The translations under genes and the position numbers were made by a program. Below are positions 1-9,774 of a stretch of DNA of 64,000 nucleotides, piece by piece. The stretch comes from Maricaulis sp039978735. Its GTDB lineage: Bacteria > Pseudomonadota > Alphaproteobacteria > Caulobacterales > Maricaulaceae. The stretch is taken from assembly GCF_039978735.1 (NCBI RefSeq), contig NZ_JBDWAS010000007.1, positions 69,559-133,558 of the forward strand, in the 5' to 3' direction. Position 1 is the stretch's first letter, and every line of letters starts with the position of its first letter. Below the pieces are notes generated by a model. It saw only the letters and a program-made list of their open reading frames with translations, ran no database searches and had not been told where the DNA came from.

Positions 1-236
1 ACGGGCAGGTGCGCTTCCGGGGCGCGGCGGCATCTGCGCCCTACGCCTTTGCCGGGGTGCATATCGTCCATCCGCGCATTCTTGCCGGCCGCAAGGCCGA
101 GCGCTTCTCCATGATGGACATCTGGAAGGCACTTGAACCGGACGGGCGCGTCCACGGCATCGCCATGGAGAGTTTCTGGATGCATGTCGGCGATCCGGGC
201 GCCCTGCAAGAGGCCGGGGCGCGGCTGAAAGGGTGA
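1..236 (+). CDS. murU: MurNAc-1-phosphate uridylyltransferase, C-terminal part (5' truncated by window)
   Basis: Only the last 78 or so residues are inside the window; the frame is open from base 3. The segment reads as the end of a GlmU/MurU-type sugar-1-phosphate nucleotidyltransferase: FAGVHIVHPRIL followed by FSMMDIWKAL and a closing FWMHVGDPGALQEA, the metal/nucleotide-pocket end of this fold. In the family it converts MurNAc-1-P to UDP-MurNAc in peptidoglycan recycling. In alphaproteobacteria the murU gene commonly sits directly before addB, as here. Its TGA overlaps the GTG start of addB (GTGA), implying translational coupling. A generic nucleotidyltransferase is the alternative, since the N-terminal signature is outside the window. 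Confidence 0.75.
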   Translation, partial: GQVRFRGAAASAPYAFAGVHIVHPRILAGRKAERFSMMDIWKALEPDGRVHGIAMESFWMHVGDPGALQEAGARLKG

Positions 237-3200
237 GCGCGCGGATCTTCGATACGCCGGCCCCGCGCCTCTTCACCCTGCCGCCGCAGGACGATTTCCT
301 TCGCACCGTTGCCCGCACCCTGCGCGCCGAGTTCGATGCGGCGGGCAATCCGGATGCCCTCACCCGCATCCTGATCCTCACGCCGACACGCCGGGCAGCC
401 AAGGCGCTGGGCGACATCTTCGCCGAGGAAGCCGGTACCGGTGTCGCGCTCCTGCCGCTGATCCGGCCGATCGGCGATGTCGATGTCGACGATCCGCCCT
501 TCGAGCCCGGCGAGCTGGCGGGTATCGCGCCGCCGCCCGTCTCGCCCGCCCGCCGCCGGTTCGAACTGGCGCGGCTGATCCTCGCCAAGGAAGCGGCCTT
601 GGGCCGGCCGATCGGCATCGGCGGCGCGCTGGCGCTGGCCGAACCGCTGGCGGCGTTGATGGATGATTTGGCGACCGAGGAAGTCGACGATCTCTCCGCC
701 ATCGACGAGGCCATGCGCGATCATCTGCCGGCTGACCGGCGCGAGGCGGTCGAGTTCATCGATATCGTCCAGCGTGTCTGGCCGGCGCGCCTGGCCGAAC
801 TGGGCCTCACCGATGCCGCGGCGCGTCGCTCACTCGTCCTGCGCAAGCTGATCGAGCGCTGGCAGACCAGTCCGCCCGATCATCCCGTTCTCGCCATCGG
901 TTCGACCGGATCGATCCCGGCAGCCCGTGACCTGATGCAGGTAATCGCCGGCCTGCCGCAGGGTGCGGTCGTGCTGCCCGGTTTCGACTGGGATGCCGAC
1001 GATAAAGCGTGGGCTGCTGTCGATGACGTGCATCCGCAATGGGCGATGAAGGAATTCGTGGCCCGGTGCGGGGTGGCGCGGTCCGATGTCCGCGCCTGGC
1101 CGGGCGCCGCCGAGGCGCGTCCCGCCGAGATGCGCCGCCGCCTGATTGCCGAGGCTTTGCGGCCGGCCGGGACGACGGATGAATGGATGTCGCGGATCGA
1201 GCATCTGCGCGGCCGTTTCGGCGACGACTTTTTCGAACGCGCATTGTCGGGCCTTGCACTGATCGAGGCACCGGATCCGATCAGCGAGGCGCGGGCCTGC
1301 GCGCTGATGCTGCGCGAGACGCTGGAGACGCCCGACCGCACGGCCATCCTGGTCACACCCGACCGTGCGCTGGCGCGGCGGGTCTCGGCCGAGATGACCC
1401 GGTTCGGCGTCAAGCTGGACGATTCCGGCGGCGCTTCGCTGGCCGAGACACCGGCCGGGGCCTTCCTGACCCGCCTGCTCGACGTGGCCGAAGACCCCGG
1501 CAGCGTTGTCGCCCTGTCGGCGCTGTGGAGTTCCCCCCTGTTCAGCGCCGGTCATCCGCGCGGAACGGTCCACACCGTCCTGGCCAAGTTCGAGGCCGAG
1601 GCGCTGCGCGGCGCGCGGCCCGGACATGATTTTGCCGCCGTGCGCCAGCGGCTGGATGGCAAATATGTCGAGCTGTTCGAAGACGACAAGGCGCTGGTCC
1701 GGACACTGCTCGATGGTCTGGAACAAGCCTTCGCGCCGCTGATCGATGGTGAGACGCGCAGCGCGGCGGCCTGGGCGGAAGCGCATGCCCGTGCGGCTGA
1801 AGCCCTGTCGGCGACACCGCAGGGCGAAGGGGCGCTGTGGGGCGGGGAAGGCGGTGAGGCGGCAGCCGGACTGGTCCGTTCGCTGCTGGAAGAGAGTGAC
1901 AGCCTGCCGGAAATGTCGCTGGCTGACTATGCCGCCGCCGTGCGCGAACTGATCGGCGCGCGGCGTGTGCCGCCCAGGCTGGGCGTGCATCCGCGCCTGC
2001 AGGTTCTCGGTCCGCTGGAAGCGCGCCTGATTTCGGCCGACCGGGTGATCCTCGCCGGGCTCAATGAAGGCGTCTGGCCGGCGGGGCTGGGCGCGGACCC
2101 CTGGCTCTCGCGCGGCATGCGGATCGCGGCGGAGCTTGGTGCACCGGAGCGGCGCTATGGTCTGGCAGCACACGACTTCGCCCAGCTCGCGGCCGCACCC
2201 GACGTGATCCTGACCCGGGCCGGCAAGGCCGATGGTGCGCCGACCGTCGCCTCGCGCTGGGTCTGGCGTCTGAAGACACTCGCCAGCGGCGCGCTGGGCG
2301 AAGCCGGGGCTGAAGCCGCGCTGGCGCCGAAGACCGACTATCTCGCGCTCGCGCGCGTGCTCGACGAAACGGGCATTGCGCCAGTACCGGCGCCCAGGCC
2401 TGCCCCGTCTCCACCCGTTGCCGAACGGCCGCGCAAGCTGTCGATCACGGAAATCCGCACCTGGGTGCGCGATCCCTATTCTATCTTCGCGCGCCATGTT
2501 CTCGGCCTGCGCCGGCTCGATCCGGCCGACATGCCGCCGGGCGCGCGTGAGCGTGGTACGGCCCTGCACGCCGCGCTGCAGGATGTGGTGCCGCATTGGA
2601 GCAAGGCAGTGCCCGCCGATGCCGAGGACCAGCTTGTCGCGGCCGCGCAGCCCTACCTGCTTGAATGGGGATTCCAGCCGGGCGAGATGGCGGTGGAACT
2701 GGCCCGCTTCCGCCGGGCTGCGGCCTGGCTGGTCGCCTGGGAAAGGCGCCGTCGCGATCTCGGCATCACGGTCGACCAGGTGGAGATCCGGGGCGAGCGG
2801 AGGCTGGACGGGCCGGCCGGCGATTTCGTGCTCTACGGACGGGCTGACCGGTTCGACCGTCATCCCGATGGCCGGATCGATGTGATCGACTACAAGACCG
2901 GCTCCAGCGCCTCGCCCAAGGAAGTCGCAGCAGGGTTCGATCCGCAATTGCCGCTGACCGCCGCGATTGCGGCAGTGGAAAACGGCTTTCCCGACCTGGC
3001 TGCCGCACCGGTGGCGGGGCTCTACTATCTGGCCCTGCCCGGTAATGCGAAGGGCGGCGAGGAGCGGCGTGTGGACAGTGGCCGCAACCAGCCGGACGCC
3101 ATGGAGATGGCGGAGAAGGCGCTGGAGGACCTCACCGGCTGGATCGCCCGTTTCGATGACGAAACGATGCCGTACGAAAGCCAGACGCGCGCCAAGTATA

Positions 3201-3283
3201 CCAATGATTACGGCGATTTCGACCATCTCGCCCGCCGTGGGGAATGGGCGAGTGCGCCGGACGGGTCGGAGGGCGATACATGA
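233..3283 (+). CDS. addB: Double-strand break repair protein AddB (alphaproteobacterial type)
   Basis: 1016 residues starting at GTG 233, preceded by AAAGG and overlapping the murU stop. AddB is the second subunit of the AddAB helicase-nuclease that resects broken DNA ends and loads RecA after Chi recognition. The C-terminal quarter carries the RecB-type PD-(D/E)XK nuclease: GRADRFD, then VIDYKTG with D886 and K888. No Walker A motif is evident near the N-terminus (the region around LILTPTRRAAKAL lacks GKT) and I see no four-cysteine iron-sulfur set bracketing the nuclease, both unlike Bacillus AddB but consistent with the alphaproteobacterial subfamily. The stop overlaps the addA start by four bases (ATGA). 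Confidence 0.93.
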   Translation: MSARIFDTPAPRLFTLPPQDDFLRTVARTLRAEFDAAGNPDALTRILILTPTRRAAKALGDIFAEEAGTGVALLPLIRPIGDVDVDDPPFEPGELAGIAPPPVSPARRRFELARLILAKEAALGRPIGIGGALALAEPLAALMDDLATEEVDDLSAIDEAMRDHLPADRREAVEFIDIVQRVWPARLAELGLTDAAARRSLVLRKLIERWQTSPPDHPVLAIGSTGSIPAARDLMQVIAGLPQGAVVLPGFDWDADDKAWAAVDDVHPQWAMKEFVARCGVARSDVRAWPGAAEARPAEMRRRLIAEALRPAGTTDEWMSRIEHLRGRFGDDFFERALSGLALIEAPDPISEARACALMLRETLETPDRTAILVTPDRALARRVSAEMTRFGVKLDDSGGASLAETPAGAFLTRLLDVAEDPGSVVALSALWSSPLFSAGHPRGTVHTVLAKFEAEALRGARPGHDFAAVRQRLDGKYVELFEDDKALVRTLLDGLEQAFAPLIDGETRSAAAWAEAHARAAEALSATPQGEGALWGGEGGEAAAGLVRSLLEESDSLPEMSLADYAAAVRELIGARRVPPRLGVHPRLQVLGPLEARLISADRVILAGLNEGVWPAGLGADPWLSRGMRIAAELGAPERRYGLAAHDFAQLAAAPDVILTRAGKADGAPTVASRWVWRLKTLASGALGEAGAEAALAPKTDYLALARVLDETGIAPVPAPRPAPSPPVAERPRKLSITEIRTWVRDPYSIFARHVLGLRRLDPADMPPGARERGTALHAALQDVVPHWSKAVPADAEDQLVAAAQPYLLEWGFQPGEMAVELARFRRAAAWLVAWERRRRDLGITVDQVEIRGERRLDGPAGDFVLYGRADRFDRHPDGRIDVIDYKTGSSASPKEVAAGFDPQLPLTAAIAAVENGFPDLAAAPVAGLYYLALPGNAKGGEERRVDSGRNQPDAMEMAEKALEDLTGWIARFDDETMPYESQTRAKYTNDYGDFDHLARRGEWASAPDGSEGDT

Positions 3284-6200
3284 ACGCGCCCGGTTTCGAC
3301 GACACGATCCGCGCTGCCGCCTCCGACGCCCAGAAGCGGGCCGCCCATCACGGCGTCAGCGTCTTCGTGGAGGCCAATGCCGGTTCGGGCAAGACCCGCG
3401 TCCTGGTCGACCGCGTGGTGAACATCCTGCTCCAGGGCGTCGCGCCGGAGGAAATCCTCTGCGTCACCTACACCAAGGCCGCCGCCGCCGAGATGAAGGA
3501 TCGTCTCTTCACCCGTCTGGGGCGCTGGTCGGTCGCGGGGGCGGAGGAGCTCGAGCGCGACCTGAAGGAACAGCTGGGTCATGAAGATCTGCCGGTCGGG
3601 CAGATCGAGGATGCGCGCCGCCTGTTTGCCCGTGCCCTGGAAACGCCCGGCGGCCTGAAGATCCAGACCATCCACGCCTTCTGCGAAAACCTGCTGCGGC
3701 GCTTCCCGCTGGAAGCCGGTGCTCCGCCCGGCTTCGACACGCTCGACGAGGCCGAGGCGGCCCGCCGGATCGACGCGGCGCGCCAGCGTGTGCTGTGTGC
3801 CCTGCCGCCGGAAACGGTGGATCTGGTCCTGCGCACCGGCGGGCCGGACGCGTTTGCCTCCATCATGGGCTGGGCCCGCGGCCGCCGGCATGATTTCCGC
3901 GATGCGCTCGACCGGGCCGGCGGTCCGGACGGGCTGGTCGACAGACTCTATGCCACGCTCGGCCTGCAAGCCGGTGCAACGGCGGATGCGCTGAAGGCCC
4001 AAGCCTGGGCGCAGGCACCGCACGATCATCTGGAAGAAACGGTCATTGTCCAGCGCAATCATGGCAGCAAGACCGATGCCGGGCGCGCCGACCTGATTGA
4101 ACAAGCCCTGAAGTCCGCCCGCGCCGAAGACGCGTTCGATCTCTATGTCCAGGTTTTCTTCACCGACAAGGGGCGCGGCACAGCGGCCAAATCGCTGATC
4201 ACGGCAGGCTGCGACAAGGTTGCGCCGAGTGTGAAGCCGATGCTGGAGCGCGAGTGTGCCCGGCTGGAAAAGATCCGCGACCAGGTCCGTGCGGCCGCTG
4301 TGGCGGAAGCCAGCGCGGCGGCGATCCATATCGCGGCGCGTTTTGTCGAGGCCTATGAGGACGAGCTGCAACGCCGCCGGGCGCTTGATTTCGACGACCT
4401 TGTCCGGCTGGCCGGAGACCTCCTGCGGCCGGAAAACGCGTTTTCCGGCTGGGTCGGTTACAAGCTCGACGGCACGCTGGCGCATGCACTGATCGACGAG
4501 GCCCAGGACACTGCGCCGCGGCAGTGGGACATGATCCGCGGTCTGACGGCGGAATTCTTCGCCGGTGCAGGTGCGCGCGAAAGCGGGCGGACGCTCTTCA
4601 TCGTCGGCGATGAGAAACAGTCGATCTATTCCTTCCAGGGTGCCGAACCGGCCCGCTTCATGGAAGAAGGCGACCGCCTGGCCGCGGCCGCCAGCGCCGC
4701 CGAGCTGGGTTTCGAACGCCCCGGCCTGGATGTGTCCTTCCGTTCGGCGCCGGAGATCCTCGCCGCTGTGGATCAGGCCTTCGCGCCGGAAGCGGCTGCC
4801 TTCATGGCGCCGGAGACGAAATTCCAGGCGTCCGACCGCCCCTTCGCCCGCTATCAGAGCCACCGCGCTGCGCGCATGAACACGCCCGGCTGTGTCGAGT
4901 TCTGGCCCGCCGTGCCCAAGCCGGAAAGCGTCGAGGAAGCCTCGATCTTCGATCCGGTCGATGCGAGCGCGCGCGGCTCGGCGCGGGATATCCTGGCCGA
5001 GACGGTCGCCGAGGAGATCCGCGCCATGCTGGCGCGCGGTGACGGGGTCTGGGAAGAGACGCGCGGCGCGTTCAGCCAGCGCCCCGTCCGGCCCGGCGAT
5101 ATCGCCATCCTCGTCTGGCGCCGCACGGGCGGCTTCTTCGAGGAAGTGATCCGCCAGCTCAAGCTGAAGGGCGTGCCCGTGGCGGGTGCCGACCGCATGG
5201 TGCTCAAGGAGCAGACGGCGGTGAAGGACATGCTGGCGCTGGCGCGCTTCGCGATCACGCCGGGGGACGATCTGGCGCTGGCCGAACTGCTCAAATCACC
5301 CTTCTTCGATCCCGCAGACGGCGGTCTGCCGGCGATCGATGATGATGTGCTGCTCGATCTGGCCCGCCGCCGCACCTCAACGCGTCGCGGCACGCTGTGG
5401 AGCGCGCTCTTCACCAGCGACGATCCGCGCCTGTTCGAGGCGCGCGACGCCCTCAAGGCCGTGCGCGACGCAGCCGACAGCGACCGGCTCTACGATCTCT
5501 TCGCCAGCTTTCTCAATGCGCGCACGCCGACCGGCGAGACACGCTGGGCGCGGGTCTATGCACGCCTGGGCGAGGAGGCACGCGATCCGCTGGAGGAGTT
5601 CCTGGCGCGGGCGCTGGATCATGAGCGCGAGGGCGGCGGGGCGCTGTCCTCCTTCCTTGCGGCGATCGGGACCGAAGATACCCAGCTCAAGCGCGAGATG
5701 AGCCATGACCGGGACGAGGTCCAGGTGATGACGGTGCACGCCTCCAAGGGGCTGGAGCGGCCGGTCATCATCCTGCCGGACACGACGCGCTCACCGCTCA
5801 CCGGCAAGGGCGATGCGATCCTTTCCCATCCGGAAGCCGGTCTCATCTGGTCGCAGCGCAAGGCGGAGGACCCGCCGGTCGTGGCCGAACTGCGTGAAGC
5901 CGCCGCCAACCGGCTGAAGGCCGAGCATGGCCGCCTGCTCTATGTCGCCCTTACCCGCGCGCGCGACCGGCTGATCGTGTGCGGCTGGCGTCAGGGCGCC
6001 GGCGCGCTGGGCCAGATCTCTGATGACAGCTGGTATGCGCGCCTGGCCGAACATTGGGGCGGCGAGGGCTGGGACGAGATCGAGACGCCGCTGTCTGCCC
6101 GTATCGAGGATATCGGCAGCGGTCTGCGTTTCGGGCCTGCGCCGGTGGCGCTGGGTGCGGCCGAACGGACCCGCCGTGCGGTCATCGACATCCCGGACTG

Positions 6201-6840
6201 GGCGCGCATTCCGGCCCGCAGCGAACAGTCCGGTGTGCGTGGCGTGGCGCCGTCGAGCTTCCTCGGTGGCGAGGAGGCGGATTTCGAACCGCCGGTTCTC
6301 TCGCCGCTTGCGGATCCGGGCGCGCACCGCTTCCGTCGCGGCGATGTGATCCACAAACTCCTGCAGACCCTGCCAGACCTCGCCCGTGAGCGCCGGCGCG
6401 AGGCGGCGGAGCGCTTCGTAGCGGCCCAGCCCGATTTCTCCGACGCCGACCGGCAGGTGATGATCGAAGAGACGCTGGGTATTCTCGACCATCCGGACTT
6501 TGCCCCCCTGTTCGGTCCAGGCAGCCGGGCCGAGGTGTCGCTCGTCGGCCGGGCGCCGGATCTTCCCGGAAATGTGATCGTGCGCGGTCAGGTCGACCGG
6601 CTGGTGGTGACGGACAGCGAAGTGCTGATCGTCGACTACAAGACCAATCGCCCGCCGCCGGAAGACGTTGCTGCAGTGGCGAAAGTGTATATCGGCCAGC
6701 TGGCGACCTACCGCGCCCTGCTCCGCGCGGTTCATCCCGGAAAAACGGTACGTTGCGCCCTGCTCTGGACGGATGCAGCACGGCTCATGGAAGTGGCAGA
6801 CGAGGTGATGGACGCCGTGCTGGACGGGGCGACGGCTTGA
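3280..6840 (+). CDS. addA: Double-strand break repair helicase AddA
   Basis: 1186 residues from ATG 3280, which overlaps the addB stop; an in-frame ATG 36 bases upstream lies inside addB and is less likely. It is a UvrD/Rep-type SF1 helicase fused to a RecB-family nuclease. Visible motifs are Walker A ANAGSGKT (about 34-39), Walker B LIDEAQDT (about 405), VGDEKQSIYSFQGAEP (III), VSFRSAPEIL (IV), MTVHASKGLE (V) and YVALTRARDRL (VI). The C-terminal nuclease has GQVDRLVV and IVDYKTNR (D1119, K1121). AddA motors along ssDNA and cuts one strand within AddAB. Nothing appears broken. Confidence 0.96.
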   Translation: MNAPGFDDTIRAAASDAQKRAAHHGVSVFVEANAGSGKTRVLVDRVVNILLQGVAPEEILCVTYTKAAAAEMKDRLFTRLGRWSVAGAEELERDLKEQLGHEDLPVGQIEDARRLFARALETPGGLKIQTIHAFCENLLRRFPLEAGAPPGFDTLDEAEAARRIDAARQRVLCALPPETVDLVLRTGGPDAFASIMGWARGRRHDFRDALDRAGGPDGLVDRLYATLGLQAGATADALKAQAWAQAPHDHLEETVIVQRNHGSKTDAGRADLIEQALKSARAEDAFDLYVQVFFTDKGRGTAAKSLITAGCDKVAPSVKPMLERECARLEKIRDQVRAAAVAEASAAAIHIAARFVEAYEDELQRRRALDFDDLVRLAGDLLRPENAFSGWVGYKLDGTLAHALIDEAQDTAPRQWDMIRGLTAEFFAGAGARESGRTLFIVGDEKQSIYSFQGAEPARFMEEGDRLAAAASAAELGFERPGLDVSFRSAPEILAAVDQAFAPEAAAFMAPETKFQASDRPFARYQSHRAARMNTPGCVEFWPAVPKPESVEEASIFDPVDASARGSARDILAETVAEEIRAMLARGDGVWEETRGAFSQRPVRPGDIAILVWRRTGGFFEEVIRQLKLKGVPVAGADRMVLKEQTAVKDMLALARFAITPGDDLALAELLKSPFFDPADGGLPAIDDDVLLDLARRRTSTRRGTLWSALFTSDDPRLFEARDALKAVRDAADSDRLYDLFASFLNARTPTGETRWARVYARLGEEARDPLEEFLARALDHEREGGGALSSFLAAIGTEDTQLKREMSHDRDEVQVMTVHASKGLERPVIILPDTTRSPLTGKGDAILSHPEAGLIWSQRKAEDPPVVAELREAAANRLKAEHGRLLYVALTRARDRLIVCGWRQGAGALGQISDDSWYARLAEHWGGEGWDEIETPLSARIEDIGSGLRFGPAPVALGAAERTRRAVIDIPDWARIPARSEQSGVRGVAPSSFLGGEEADFEPPVLSPLADPGAHRFRRGDVIHKLLQTLPDLARERRREAAERFVAAQPDFSDADRQVMIEETLGILDHPDFAPLFGPGSRAEVSLVGRAPDLPGNVIVRGQVDRLVVTDSEVLIVDYKTNRPPPEDVAAVAKVYIGQLATYRALLRAVHPGKTVRCALLWTDAARLMEVADEVMDAVLDGATA

Positions 6841-6933
6841 CGGCGGCGGCGGGTCTCCTTACCTCACGCGCCATCCATCGTGTCCGGATCTTCGGGCACA
6901 TGTTCGTTAAAGGCCCGAAAAAAGGAGTTTCCC

Positions 6934-7254
6934 ATGGCGACCAAGGCGGTCAGCGATGAATCCTTCGAAAGCGACGTTCTCAATGCACTCGGTCCGGTCC
7001 TCGTGGACTTCTGGGCCGAATGGTGCGGGCCCTGCAAGCAGATCGCCCCGGCGCTCGAGGAAATTTCCGACGAGATGGCCGGCGAGCTGACCATCGCCAA
7101 GGTGAATATCGACGACCACCCGATGACGCCCGGCAAGTATGGCGTGCGCGGCATCCCGACCATGATGATCTTCAAGGACGGCCAGGTCGTCTCCACCAAG
7201 ATCGGTGCCATGGCCAAGGGCAAGATCTCTGAGTGGGTGAAGGAAAGCCTCTAG
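6934..7254 (+). CDS. trxA: Thioredoxin
   Basis: 106-residue thioredoxin, standard family length. The redox site WCGPCK and the cis-proline loop GIPTMMIF are intact. It reduces cytoplasmic protein disulfides. ATG 6934 is chosen because AAAGGAG lies seven bases ahead (6921-6927); a longer in-frame reading from 6880 would add an unrelated tail. It follows addA by 93 bases and is closed by a strong hairpin terminator, so it may be the last gene of the murU-addB-addA transcript or have its own promoter. The addA-trxA neighbourhood is conserved in alphaproteobacteria. Confidence 0.97.
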   Translation: MATKAVSDESFESDVLNALGPVLVDFWAEWCGPCKQIAPALEEISDEMAGELTIAKVNIDDHPMTPGKYGVRGIPTMMIFKDGQVVSTKIGAMAKGKISEWVKESL

Positions 7255-7281
7255 GCTTCCCGACGCTTTTCGAATGCTGAA

Positions 7282-7309
7282 ACGGGCGCTCCGATGGGGC
7301 GCCCGTTTT
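7282..7309 (+). terminator. Rho-independent terminator after trxA
   Basis: Perfect 8-bp inverted repeat ACGGGCGC / GCGCCCGT (7282-7289 and 7299-7306) with a 9-base loop and a short T run. It separates trxA from the convergent S41 peptidase gene. Confidence 0.85.
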
Positions 7310-7333
7310 CGTTCTGGCTGGCCGGGACGCCGG

Positions 7334-8347
7334 TCATTCCCGCGCAAGCGCAGCCAGGGCGGTGTCCAGGGCCGCGTCTGCGGGTACGGCGATATGGGGA
7401 GACACACCGGCACCTTCGATCCGGCCATTGGCAAAAGAGTAATAGTCGGCGATCGGCAGGGCGAGGTGCAGATCGCCCGGCAGCTCGTACATCGTTTGTG
7501 ACAGCATCTGTCCGGCGGTGGTTTCGCCGACAAGCTGCGCGCGGCCTGAGGCCTTGAACGCATCGGCGGCCATTTCGGCAGCGCTGGCGGTGCGTGCGCT
7601 GGTCAGGACATAGACCGGGCCGTCGAACTGTGCCTCGTCCGGCACAAAGCGGATACGGGTAATCTCCGCGATCTGGACATGCTCCCAAAAGGAACGCACC
7701 GACCAGCCCTCCCAGGGGGAGACGCCGTCGACATCGTCCAGCCTGGGCGCCCGTTCCATCCGGGCATTCCACGGCTGAGACACGAACGCTCCGGCGTCCA
7801 GCGGCTCGGTCAGGACATGTTCGACCAGCGGCTTCACCGCAAAGGCTCCGCCGCCGTTCTCGCGCAGGTCGATGATCAGGCCGCGCGCGCTGTGCGCGGC
7901 AATTGTGTCATAGGCCGCATCGATCTCCTCGATCGTGTCCTGGCCCATCATCGTGTTGACCGTCAGCACCGCGATGTCGTCCCGCCAGCTGAGGACTGCA
8001 CCCCCGCCGCCCACGCGCATCGTATCAATATAGGTAATCATCTGCTCCAGCGGCATGGAGGCTTCGCTGAGCTGGACATGGGAGAACGGGCCATCGTGCC
8101 AGATATCGTGGAAACCGGAGACGAACGCTTCCCGGCTTTCCGCGGTTTGCGCCAGATGCTCAACCTGTTCCGACACGCGGGCATAGGCCGGCGACGACAA
8201 GGCCTCCGGGTCATAGACATGATCGCGCAAGAGCCGGTCGATATCGTCGGCCAGCGCCGGCAGGTCGAGCGGCGCATCGGTTTCCTGTGCGAGGACAGGC
8301 AGAGAGAGAAGAAGGCTTGCGGCGAGGCCGCTGATCAAAGGTCGCAT
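7334..8347 (-). CDS. S41 family peptidase (C-terminal-processing-protease-like), exported
   Basis: 337 residues from ATG at 8347. Residues 1-21 form a Sec signal peptide (MRPLISGLAASLLLSLPVLA, then QE). The middle shows the tail-specific-protease core: IIDLRENGGGAFAV, followed by YVLTSARTASAAEM, where the Ser after ASA/TAS is the usual nucleophile region, and VGETTAGQML. There is no obvious PDZ insertion, so this is the short, interphotoreceptor-retinoid-binding-like S41 type rather than classical CtpA. It is expected to act in the periplasm, substrate unknown. It lies 80 bases downstream of folC on the same strand, so it may be an operon tail. A much longer same-frame reading runs into folC and was rejected. 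Confidence 0.85.
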   Translation of the reverse strand: MRPLISGLAASLLLSLPVLAQETDAPLDLPALADDIDRLLRDHVYDPEALSSPAYARVSEQVEHLAQTAESREAFVSGFHDIWHDGPFSHVQLSEASMPLEQMITYIDTMRVGGGGAVLSWRDDIAVLTVNTMMGQDTIEEIDAAYDTIAAHSARGLIIDLRENGGGAFAVKPLVEHVLTEPLDAGAFVSQPWNARMERAPRLDDVDGVSPWEGWSVRSFWEHVQIAEITRIRFVPDEAQFDGPVYVLTSARTASAAEMAADAFKASGRAQLVGETTAGQMLSQTMYELPGDLHLALPIADYYSFANGRIEGAGVSPHIAVPADAALDTALAALARE

Positions 8348-8427
8348 GGAAACTCCGGGCAGTGTGGATCTGTCCGGTAGATGCTGCGACCGGGCGCGCC
8401 GGATGCAGGTCTCACAGCTTCGTGATC

Positions 8428-9774
8428 TCAGCCCGGCGTCCTGTGCGGTGGCGCGTCGCCGAGGGCGAGGGCTTCGCCGGCGAGGTAGAGCGATCCGCCG
8501 ATCAGGATGCGCGGCGCAGGATGTTCCTTGGCGGCATTCTTCATGGCCGGGATCAGGCCGCTGGCGATCTCCGCCTTTACACCGCCGGCCTGGCAGGCGG
8601 CGACGACCTCGTGTGCGGATTGCGAGCCGCCGCGGCCGGACTTGAACTCCACCGCGATGAGGCGGCGCGCCAGGCCGGAAAACTGGCTGCACCAGGCGGT
8701 GACGTCCTTGTTGGGCGAGAAACCGGCAATGATGACCAGCGGGCGCTCGTCGCGCTCGTCCATGTCGGCGAGGGCGTGGGAGAGGGCCTTGGCGGCGGCT
8801 TCGTTGTGGCCGCCATCGAGCCAGAGCTCGGCGCCGGCCTTGCGCGCGATCTCGCCGAGCGGACCGCGGGTGATGCTCTGCAGGCGGGCCGGCCAGGTCG
8901 CATTGGCAATACCGGCGGCCGCGGCGCTCTCGGGCCATTGCAGCACGGCGGCTGCGGCCGCGGCGGCCCCGGCATTGAGGATCTGGTGCGGGCCCAGCAG
9001 GCCGGGAGCAGGCAGGTCCCAGACGCGGCTTTCATCTTCGTAGATCAGCCGCCCGTGCTGGATATAGGCATTATAGTCGCGGCCCCAGACAAAGGCCGGA
9101 GCGCCCACCTTGGCGGCCTCGTCCAGAATGGCGGCTTCGGCATCGTCGACCTGGTTGCCGACCACGACCGGAACGCCGAACTTGCAGATGCCGGCCTTCT
9201 CCCGCGCGATCTGGCGCAGATCGGATCCCAGGAATTCCTGGTGGTCGAGACTGACCGGCGTGATCACGCTCAGCGCGGGCCGGGCGATGACATTGGTGGC
9301 GTCGAAACGGCCGCCCAGGCCGACTTCCAGGATCAGCCGGTCGGCCGGATGTTCGGAAAAGAGCAGCAGGGCCGCCGCCGTGGTGATTTCGAAAAAGGTG
9401 ATCGGCTCGCCGAAATTCGCCGCCTCGCAGCGGGCAAAGGCCTCGATCAGCGTCTTGTCGTCGACCGGGGTCGAGTCGAGCAGGATGCGTTCGTTGAAAT
9501 TCACCAGGTGCGGCGAGGTGTAGATATGCACCCGCTCGCCCTTGGTGCGAGCCATCTCGGCCAGATAGGCACAGGTCGAGCCCTTGCCATTGGTTCCGGC
9601 GACATGGACGGTCGGCGGCAGATGGTCCTGGGGATTGCCCAGCGCCGTCAGAAGGCGCTGCAGGCGTCCAAGGGAAAGATCGATTTTCTGCGGGTGCAGG
9701 CTCGCAAGGCGCACCAGCGCGTCATCAAGGTCCTGACGGCGCGTGCTAATGGCTGCCCCCGTCGCTGGCCACAT
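8428..9774 (-). CDS. folC: Bifunctional dihydrofolate synthase / folylpolyglutamate synthase
   Basis: 448 residues, the normal FolC length. It adds glutamate to dihydropteroate and to tetrahydrofolates. The Mur-ligase-type ATP loop is HVAGTNGKGSTCAYL (about 56-70), followed by YTSPHLVNFNERI, FEITTAAALLLF and LEVGLGGRFDATN, all diagnostic. The C-terminal domain has LDGGHNEAAAKAL. The ATG at 9774 overlaps the 3' end of accD by 29 bases, fitting the compact trpFBA-accD-folC cluster typical of the group. Confidence 0.96.
   Translation of the reverse strand: MWPATGAAISTRRQDLDDALVRLASLHPQKIDLSLGRLQRLLTALGNPQDHLPPTVHVAGTNGKGSTCAYLAEMARTKGERVHIYTSPHLVNFNERILLDSTPVDDKTLIEAFARCEAANFGEPITFFEITTAAALLLFSEHPADRLILEVGLGGRFDATNVIARPALSVITPVSLDHQEFLGSDLRQIAREKAGICKFGVPVVVGNQVDDAEAAILDEAAKVGAPAFVWGRDYNAYIQHGRLIYEDESRVWDLPAPGLLGPHQILNAGAAAAAAAVLQWPESAAAAGIANATWPARLQSITRGPLGEIARKAGAELWLDGGHNEAAAKALSHALADMDERDERPLVIIAGFSPNKDVTAWCSQFSGLARRLIAVEFKSGRGGSQSAHEVVAACQAGGVKAEIASGLIPAMKNAAKEHPAPRILIGGSLYLAGEALALGDAPPHRTPG

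Noticed and set aside
830..3226. 798-codon minus-strand open frame opposite addB
   Set aside because: Shadow of a GC-rich gene; the plus strand encodes recognisable AddB with nuclease motifs, and the antisense product has low-complexity Arg/Gln/His composition.
6753..6959. 68-codon ORF spanning the addA-trxA gap
   Set aside because: Overlaps addA out of frame and has no ribosome site; shadow ORF.
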